Shown here in pieces: positions 56,101-64,000 of a stretch of DNA of 64,000 nt. The DNA is from Dastarcus helophoroides. Lineage: Eukaryota > Arthropoda > Insecta > Coleoptera > Bothrideridae. Position numbers and translations under genes: made by a program. The notes below the pieces were generated by a model that worked only from the letters and a program-made list of their open reading frames with translations, had not been told where the DNA came from and did not search any database. The number at the start of each line of letters is the position of its first letter. Positions within the stretch are counted from its first letter, which is position 1. The stretch is taken from the NCBI GenBank assembly GCA_028583605.1, contig CM053337.1:22088264-22152263 (forward strand), written 5' to 3'.

Positions 56101-58100
56101 TGAAACGTCAAGATAAACGTTGATATTTCGCTGGTAAATAGAAAATTTTCAAAACAAACTCAACATTTTAAGAATTTTTTGTCGTAAACTTGGAAGATTT
56201 TCACATGTATTTGTTTTCAACTTTTGTCTGTTATAAATTGTTCCTAAAATTTTAAAATACTACTGAAAAAATCAAAAAGAATCTAAACGTTTTAAAATAA
56301 AGATTGAATTTTGCTTAGAAAGTCAAAGCTTTTAGAAAAAAATAAATAAAGTAGAATGGAAAAAGTAATCAAAGTTGCAAAATAAGAGTAGACTCCTTAT
56401 CACAAAATTACAATATAATTTTATTCCTAACTTTCTAATTTTTCTCGAAATTTTGTACGTAAAAGTCTGATTTCGAAAAAAAAGTCGAATATAAGTTTTA
56501 AAATCGAACTTTTGAGATAAGTGTCAAGTTATTGAACTGACACATAAAAAATTCACTTGCCTATAAATTTGTTTTTTTCTGTAAGTTGAACTTGCTCTTT
56601 TTTCTAACATTTTGAATCGAAACTTAAATTTTCAAAACTTCTGAGAGGTAAATACTAAAATCTAAAAAAAATATTTAACTTTAGATTAATTTGACTCAAA
56701 TGTTTATAAAAAGGCTTGAAAATCCAACTTCTATTCCCAAATTGCGAGTTTAAAAACCAAAATTTTTAAAAAATCTTTCATATTGAAACTTAAAATTGAA
56801 AAAGATAAACGTTGATATTTCGCTAGTAAATAGAAAATTTTCAAAACAAACTCAACATTTTAAGAATTTTTTGTCGTAAACTTGGAAGATTTTCACATGT
56901 ATTTGTTTTCAACTTTTGTCTGTTATAAATTGTTGCTAAAATTTTGATATACTACTGAAAATATCAAAAAGAATCTAAACGTTTTAAAATAAAGATTGAA
57001 TTTTGCTTAAAAAGTCAAAATTTTTAGAAAAAAATAAATAAAGTAGAATGGAAAAAGTAATCAAAGTTGCAAAATAAGAGTAGACTCCTTATCACAAAAT
57101 TACAATATAATTTTATTCCTAACTTTCTAATTTTTCTCGAAATTTTGTACGTAAAAGTCTGATTTCGAAAAAAAAGTTGAATATAAGTTTTAAAATCGAA
57201 CTTTTGAGATAAGTGTCAAGTTATTGAACTGACACATAAAAAATTCACTTGCCTATAAATTTATTTTTTTCTGTAAGTTGAACTTGCTCTCTTTTGTAAC
57301 ATTTTGAATCGAAACTTAAATTTTCAAAACTTCTGAGAGGTAAATACTAAAATCTAAAAAAAAATATTTAACTTTAGATTAATTTGACTCAAATGTTTAT
57401 AAAAAAGCTTGAAAATCCAACTTCTTTTCCCAAATTGCGAGTTTAAAAACCAAAATTTTCAAAAAATCTTTCATATTGAAACTTAAAATTGAAACGTCAA
57501 GATAAACGTTGATATTTCGCTAGTAAATAGAAAATGTTCAAAACAAACTCAATATTTTAAGAATTTTTTGTCGTAAATTTGGAAGATTTTCACATGTATT
57601 TGTTTTCAACTTTTGTCTGTTATAAGTTGTTCCTAAAATTTTGATATACTACTCAAAATGTTAAGAAGAATCTAAACGTTATAAAATAAAGTTTGAATTT
57701 TGCTAAGGTAGTCAAAATTTTTAGAAAAAAAAATAAAGTAAAATGGAAAAAGTAATTAAAGTTGCAAAATAAGAGTAGACTCCTTATACCAAAATTACAG
57801 TATGAAGTTATTCCTAACATTCTAATTTTTCTTGAAATTTCGTACGTAAAAGTCTGATTTCGAAAAAAAGTCGAATACAAGTTTTAAAATGAAATTTTTG
57901 AGATAAATCTCAAGATATTGAACTAACACATTAAAAATTTACTTGTCTATAAATTTGTTTTTTTTTTGTAAGTTGAACTGGCAGTTTTTTTCTAAAATTT
58001 TAAATCAAAACTTTAATTTTCAAACCTTCTAAGAAGTAAATACTGAAATCTAAAAAAAAAATATTTAAATCTAGATTAATTTGACTCAAATGTTTTTAAA
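53200..58100. repeat. ~696-bp tandem repeat, about seven units
   Basis: The landmark AAATCCAACTTCTTTTCCCA recurs with its ATCC at 53241, 53937, 54634, 55328, 56026, 56722 and 57415, so the units are 696, 697, 694, 698, 696 and 693 bases. The central units are nearly identical. The first and last are more diverged, and these two share variants with each other (AAAATGTTAAGAAGAATCTA near 53482 and 57652). The minus-strand frames at 55635-55847 and 57653-57880 recur with the unit and are not genes. Confidence 0.95.
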
Positions 58101-58349
58101 AAAGCTCATAAAAGTCTTTTTTAAAATTTCAATTTCATTTCTCAACATTTTCTAATTATAAGTCATTTTTTTTCGGTATTTCAATTTTTGAAACTCTATT
58201 AAAAATTTTGAGTTAAAAATATTCAATATTTTAAGTCGAAATTTCGAAAGTGAATTAGAAATTTAAAGAAGCGTTTTATAAAATGAGAATTTTGTGAAAT
58301 CTTATCATTTTAGTTAAATTTAAACTGCAACAAAGTCCCTTCCACAAAA

Positions 58350-60470
58350 GAAAAATGGTGCATTGATTTGATCCAGGTCTTTTAGGTCCAAAATGTCTTG
58401 CAGGGAAAATAACTAATCAAATATTTAAAATTAGTAAATTCAGCTTCAAATGCCTCTATCAATATCGGTGAAAACTTTTTAATAATAGAAAAAATCGCAA
58501 GTTCAGAAAAAGGGTGCATTGATTTGGTCCAGGTTTTTTACGCCTAAAATATTCTGTTGGAAATATAGCTAATCAAATATTTAAAATTAGTAAATTCAGC
58601 TTTAGATGCCTTTAAAAGTCTATAAATAACCTCTAATAAATCGTAAGAGTCTACATTATTTATTTTCAGCTCAGATGAATTTCTGGTGGATGCGCCAGAC
58701 TTTCGAATTACGTTTGTGTAGAAATAGTTTATTTTGGAGTTTAGCTTGCACCTTGTTGATGTTTTGTTGGTTCTTGCACCGTCCAGTGTTCCCCCACAAC
58801 CAATCAATACGGATCACAATTTCTTAATAATAGAAAAAAATCGCCAATTCAGAAAAAAGGTGCATTGATTTGGTCCAGGTTTTTTAGGTCTAAAATATTC
58901 TGTTGAGAATATTAGCTAATCAAATTGTTAAAATTGGTAAATTCGCCTTCAGATGGTTCTAAAAAAGTCTCTAAAAAATTTCTACTAAATCGTAAAAATC
59001 TGCATTATTAATTTTCAGCTCAAATGAATTTCTGCTGGATGCGCCAGACTTTCGAATTGGATTTTTGTAGAAATAATTTATTTTGGAGTTTAATTTGCGC
59101 CTTGTTGATGTTTTGTTGGTTCTTGCACCGTCCAATGTTCCCCCACAACCAATCACTATGATTGGATGACAACTTTTGAATAATAGAAAAATTCGCCATA
59201 TCAGAAAAAAGGTGCATTGATTTGGTCCAGGTTTTTTACGTCTAAAATATTCTGTTGAGACTATTAGCTAATCAAATTGTTAAAATTAGTAAATTCGGCT
59301 TCAGATGGTTCTAAAAAAAGTCTATAAATAATTTCTACTAAATCGTAAACATCTGCATTATTAATTTTCAGCTCAAATGAATTTCTACTGGCTGCGCCAG
59401 ACTTTCGAATTAGGTTTTTGTAGAAATAAATTATTTTGGAGTTTAGTTTGCGTCTTGCTGACGTTTTGTTGGTTCTTGCACCGTCCAGTGTTCCCCCACA
59501 ACCAATCAATATGGACTACAACTTTTTAATAATAGAAAAAATTGCCATATCAGAAAAAAGGTGCATTGATTTGGTCCAGGTTTCTTAGGTCTAAAATATT
59601 CTGTAGAGAATATTAGCTGAACAAATTGTTAAAATTAGTAAATTCGGCTTCAGATGGTTCTAAAAAGTTTATAAATAATTTCTACTAAATCGTAAAAATC
59701 TGCATTATTAATTTTCAGCTCAAATGAATTTCTGGTGGATGCGACAGATTTTCAAACTGTTTTTGTATAAATAGTTTATTTTGGAGTTTAGTTTACGCCT
59801 TGTTGATGTTTTGTTGGTTATTGCACCGTCCAATGTTCCCCCACAACCAATCAATATGGATCTCAACTTTTTAATAATGGAAAAAATCGTCAATTCAGAA
59901 AAAAGGTGCATGGATTTGGTCCAGGTTTTTCAGGTCTAAAATATTCTGTTGAGAATATTAGTTAATCAAATTGTTAAAATTAGTAAATTCGGCTTCAGAT
60001 GGTTCTAAAAAAGTCTATAAATAATTTCTACTAAATCGTAAAAATCTGCAAGATTAATTTTCAACTCAAATGAATTTCTGCTGGATGCGCCAGACTTTCG
60101 AATTAGGTTTTTGTAGAAATAATTTATTTTGGAGTTTAGTTTGCGCCTTGTTGATGTTTTGTTGGTTCTTGTACCGTCCAATGTTCCCCCACAACCAATC
60201 AATATGGACGACAACTTTTTAATAATAGAAAAAATCGCCATATCAGAAAAAAGGTGCATTGATTTGGTCCAGGTTTTTTAGGTCTAAAATATTCTGTTGA
60301 GAATATTAGCTAATCAAATTGTTAAAATTAATAAATTCGGCTTCAGATGGTTCTAAAAAAAGTCTAAATAATTTCTACTAAATCGTAAAAATCTGCATTA
60401 TTAATTTTCAGCTCAAATAAATTTGTGGTGGATGGACAACTTTTTAATAAGGAAAAAAAATGGCCCATTC
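58350..60470 (-). repeat. ~350-bp tandem repeat in the right foldback arm
   Basis: The unit start GGTGCATTGATTTGGTCCAG occurs near 58352 (shortened unit), 58513, 58859, 59210, 59561, 59907 and 60257 (partial), so spacings are about 346-351. Each unit carries GTTCCCCCACAACCAATCA. A minus-strand reading frame of about 60-87 codons (MIGCGGTLDGARTNKTS) recurs in each full unit and also in the left copy. It has indels between units and matches no family that I know. Confidence 0.93.
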
Positions 60471-60509
60471 AGTGAATGATTGGATGTCTTTCCAAACACT
60501 AAAATCTAT

Positions 60510-61318
60510 TTATAGGTTTGAAAATACTAATTTAAACTCAAGATTTAAAAATTATCTAGTAATTAATTAATTTTTTTCGAGATTTCAATTTCAAATTACA
60601 CCAAATTTTTTATTTTAGTTTACCGAGCCCAGTTTATAAAGTATTTAAATTAGAATCTTAATTAATGAAAGTGTTTACTTTTCAAAAACATTTTTTGGCA
60701 CACGTACTTCAAAACGACTTAATAAAAATCTCAAAGTAAAAAAAAATCAATTTTAAAGTTTGGAACTCGATTTAAAAATTTAATATCTTGATTTTAAAAT
60801 TTGGTAACTATTTAAAAGAAAATAATAATTTCGGGCTGAGCTAAAAGTTTAGTGAAGCATTTTATAAAAAAAAGGATTTTTTTTAATTTTGTTAGTTAAA
60901 AATTCCAATTTAAGTCGCAGTTTTTAATATTCCTGGAAATTGGACTTTAAACTAAAATAATCGACAATGTCAAAATTGTAGATATGGAAAATGCTTAAAA
61001 AACTTAAATGGTAAGTGCTCCCTGAAATTTAAAAATATACCCCACAAAATTTCCTAAAATTTCAAATTGTATCCCTAAAATTTTATAACTCAACTTCTAC
61101 ATATTTTGATTTCAAAATGCTCTAGCAAGGTAAGTATGGCGAAGGGGCCCCCAAATAGGAACCTATGGTAATATTTTCGGTAAGTTTTATTGACAAATGA
61201 ACAAAATGTATGTATATTTGGGCTTAATATTTCAAGGTCACTACGAGATATTAAAAAAAACGGTCAATTTAAGAAGATTTCTTAAATTTTTTGTATCTTT
61301 TGAACTAAATAAGTTAAA
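60510..61318. other. AT-rich sequence, no gene recognised
   Basis: AT-rich, with a small balanced stretch at 61130-61190 (GGCGAAGGGGCCCCCAAATA) that looks like an element end, but no partner end was found. Confidence 0.4.
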
Positions 61319-61905
61319 AAGATGAAACTAACGGCATATTATAGCTAAGACTTTGAGGTATATTATATATTTTTTTTACATTTTTATTCATTTCTAGCCA
61401 CCCCAAAACTTAATAGAAAAAAATAATTTAATTTGTTTTATCCGAGACACAATCACGACATTGGTACCCATCAAGTACTATAACTAGTTAAAATAACTAC
61501 TATGACTACTTAGCCATCAAGTAGTATAATATAAAAAAAAATCACCAAATAAAAATTGGTGCAACACTTTAAAAATAAATTAAGTTGAAGTTTTCACCCT
61601 TCAGAATATAACAAATTTTTGTCATTTTTCAAGTAAAGTTGTTTCTTTTTGGGCAATTCGTATATTTTTAAATTGTTGCACCAATTTTTATTCGGTGAAT
61701 TTTTTATGTGTTATAGTACTTGATAGGTACCATAAATTTAGTACTTGATGGGTATTATAACATATATTAATTTCGTGATTGTATCTCGGATAAAACTATT
61801 TAAAAAAATTTAATTATTTTTTTAAATAATATTTGGAGTGGCTGCAAATGATAAAAAAATGTGAAAAAAATATATTATATACTCTAAAATATTAGCTACT
61901 AGCTG
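61319..61905. repeat. Foldback element with ~220-bp arms
   Basis: The left arm (61319 to about 61560) and right arm (about 61670-61905) are reverse complements. Paired words are TCCGAGACACAATCACGA with its near-complement at about 61765-61785, CACCAAATAAAAATTGGTGC with its near-complement at about 61678-61698, and AGTACTATAA. The ends are ragged and I see no target duplication or frame. Confidence 0.75.
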
Positions 61906-63287
61906 ATATGTCACCCGATCCCATTCACTATTCAGAGCCATTACTTTAATTTGTTTAAATAAGTCAATTTTTTTAAATATTGCTTTTTTACAAATGTGTG
62001 CCTTTTTAAATTAGGTATTTTTCAAAGTTTAGACTTTTAAAATTTCGACTTTTAAAATTTTGACTTTTAAAATTGCGTCTGTTTCCAAACTTTCGATTTT
62101 TTTACTGTTGTTCAACGTATCAAACACGTTTCTCTTTTTGAAAAATTTGACCTTTCAAACATTTCCATTTTTTTTTATTTTAAACTCTCTGAAATTCAAG
62201 TTTTTCTGGAAAAATCAAAATATCGAGTTTCTTTAATGAATTTTTCTATTATTCAGATTTTATTATCAAATTTTTTGATTTTTTTATCAAAATTTCGACC
62301 GTTTCAGAACTTTCGCTTAAAAAATTTTTGTAATACAATTTTCAACTAGGCAAATTATCAACTCTTTTCAAAATCTTACTTTTTTGAATATTTCGACATT
62401 TTTTAAAATACTTCTCTTTCAAAAATTGTAGATTTTTTTTTAAAGTTTGTCCCCAAAAATTTTTTTAAATGTCCATTATTTTGAAAAATTGTATCTTTTC
62501 AAAATTTTGACTTCTTGTCAAAATTTGGAGTTTTAAGACTTTCGACTTTTTTTAAATTTTTTCTTTATAAAAGTTATTTTTGAATACTTTGACACCTTCG
62601 GAAAACCTTGACTTTCTGACAATTTATTTTTCAACATTTTAACTTTTTAAAAGGTTTTTTAGAAAATTTCTTCATTTTATTAAATGTTTTGAATTTTTTT
62701 AAAAAGGTTGACTTTTAACAGTATCTTTTCTAAATATTGTCATAATTCTATAAAAGTTTGATTATTTTAAATCCTAATTTTCTAGGAAAATTTTAAATTT
62801 TTTTCGAAATTTTGTCATTTTCCATTATTTTAATTTTTAAAAATTTCCACTTTCTTCGCTTTTATCTGAAAATATCATTTTTTTAATCGACTCTTGTTGA
62901 AATTTTGGATTATTTTGCAAAAATGTCGTTGCACTTTAAAGTTTTTATTTCTTTCCAAAATTATTTTTTTTTCCAAATGTCAATGTGTTTCAACTTCTGG
63001 CCTTTTTAAAAATCATACCTTTTTTTTGAAAACTATAACATTTCATTTAAATTAAATTTCTTTTTAAGATTTGCAGCTTTTTTACTTTTTTCTCAAAGTT
63101 TTAGTGAACAAGTTTCGAAATTTTTGATAATTTAGACCTTTTTTCGAAACTTGGGTGTTTAGGAGAGTAAACTAAAAATTCCTCATTTTTTTTAATTTTG
63201 ACATCTCTACATAATTCGAATACTTTTTTAAATTTTAAACTATTTTTTTAAATTTAAACTTTTTTTCGAAAGTTTGGCCATTTTTTA
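61906..63287. repeat. T-rich degenerate sequence
   Basis: Background T-rich tract with AAATTTCGACTTTT-like words. No gene. Confidence 0.55.
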
Positions 63288-63397
63288 ATATCTCTCTGAA
63301 GATGATAGCTTGGCTACCGAAACGCGTTAGAGCAACCTTTGTTGTGTTTTTTAATCTTTCTTGGTTTCAGGGGACAAAATTTGTATTTCAATTTTTT
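63288..63397 (+). repeat. Module A copy
   Basis: Plus-strand module A, TATCTCTCTGAAGATGATAG through TTTCAGGGGACAAAATTTGT. It is truncated before the GATAACC outer end. Confidence 0.85.
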
Positions 63398-64000
63398 AAA
63401 TATTGGTTTTATTGTAATCCTGAACTTTTTTTGGAAATTTTAACATTCTATGAAAGCTTCTGACATTTTTCAAAATTTTGACTTTTTTGGAAATTTTGAC
63501 TGTATGGAGAATTTTGATTATATGGAGAATTTCCGCTTTCATTTGAAAAAACCACGCAATTTAAAAATATATAAATTTTTAAAAAACAAAAAATTAGAAA
63601 AATTGCCAACATTTTGAAAAATAAAAAATATTTGAATTTCTAATAAATGTCGCAATTTTTAAAACAGTTAAATTTTCCAAATAGTTAAAATTTTAAAAAA
63701 AAGAAATTTTAAAAAGAAATTTTGATAAAAATTTAAATTTTTCAAAAAAAATTTCAGTCGAAATTATAAAGAAAGTTCTTAGAAATTTAAAAAATTAAAA
63801 TATTAAAAATGGTCAAAAATTTAAAAAAGCGATTTTCGAGAAGAATCAAAATTTTCAAAAAAACTGAAACACTGAATAAACCAGGGAATTTTCAAAAGTA
63901 CTCGAAATTGAAAAAATGTTTTAAAAAATATTTTGAAAATAGTTTCAAATTTTCGAAGAAGTCAAGATTTGGAAACAGGAATAAATAAAAAGTCGAAATT
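63398..64000. repeat. T-rich then A-rich degenerate sequence
   Basis: T-rich to about 63545, then A-rich to the window end. No gene. Confidence 0.55.

Larger units (their letters stand above)
52397..60509. mobile_element. Giant foldback element with tandem-repeat arms and loop
   Basis: The outer ends are inverted: ATAGATTTTAGTGTTTGGAA at 52397 and its complement ending at 60509, continuing through CATTCAATCATTCACTGAA. The left arm (52397 to about 52990) holds one copy of an approximately 350-bp unit and a 200-base inner segment. The right arm (about 58100-60509) holds the inverse inner segment and six or seven copies of the unit. The loop is a tandem array of about seven 696-bp units. No transposase frame is visible. 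The architecture recalls FB/Galileo-type foldback transposons. I did not find a target duplication. Confidence 0.85.

Noticed and set aside
53200..60470. CRISPR-like array
   Set aside because: Units are 350-700 bases with no short repeat/unique spacer alternation, and the DNA is eukaryotic.
52397..60509. Target duplication for the foldback element
   Set aside because: The bases outside the two ends do not match at any length from 2 to 10 that I tried by eye.

Overview
This window is eukaryotic (animal, most likely insect) DNA and is almost entirely repeats. It is very AT-rich, with no operon-like gene packing. It holds an APE-type non-LTR retrotransposon, several DNA transposons with 8-bp target duplications, a tRNA-derived SINE, a solo LTR, tandem satellites and many foldback structures. 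I cannot name the species. Long A-rich or T-rich tracts built on a degenerate word close to GTCGAAATTTTGAAAAA fill most of the gaps and produce spurious Phe/Leu-rich or Lys-rich reading frames.

Layout. 1-4960: AT-rich arrays with copies of a dispersed inverted-pair module (module A). 4960-8420: low-copy sequence with two more module A copies and a tRNA-derived SINE with a 14-bp target duplication (7943-8218). 8421-13722: a 16-bp satellite carrying TGACCTTGA and CACGTG words, interrupted by a module A pair. 13930-17850: a module B palindrome, a large inverted repeat (14.93-16.2 kb) and A-rich arrays. 17850-18700: low-copy island. 19003-26650: a minus-strand LINE (ORF1, endonuclease, reverse transcriptase), broken by a stop, a frameshift, loss of one catalytic Asp and a 3.75-kb hAT-type transposon with about 400-bp terminal inverted repeats. 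26940-30480: A-rich arrays and a 388-bp tandem repeat. 30780-32480: low-copy island. 32554-35665: non-autonomous hAT filled with a palindromic minisatellite. 35990-38499: an element with about 700-bp inverted repeats around a broken gene for a CXC-type cysteine-rich protein. 39180-43125: a hAT element containing a second hAT-like element, which contains a solo LTR. 43134-50820: AT-rich sequence with more module A. 50820-52396: low-copy island with a plausible first coding exon of a secreted or membrane protein (minus strand, 52152-52114). 52397-60509: an 8.1-kb foldback structure with inverted arms, a 7 x 696-bp loop and an approximately 350-bp unit amplified in one arm only. 61319-61905: a smaller foldback. 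The rest is AT-rich.

Apart from the 52.1-kb exon candidate, I see no host gene. The window reads as intergenic or very long intronic DNA that has absorbed several layers of insertions. The relative ages can be read from nesting: hAT into LINE, hAT into hAT, LTR into the inner hAT, module A into satellite. The least expected features are two unrelated palindromic families that each carry a hammerhead-ribozyme-like core, the giant asymmetric foldback, and the satellite made of nuclear-receptor-like half-sites.
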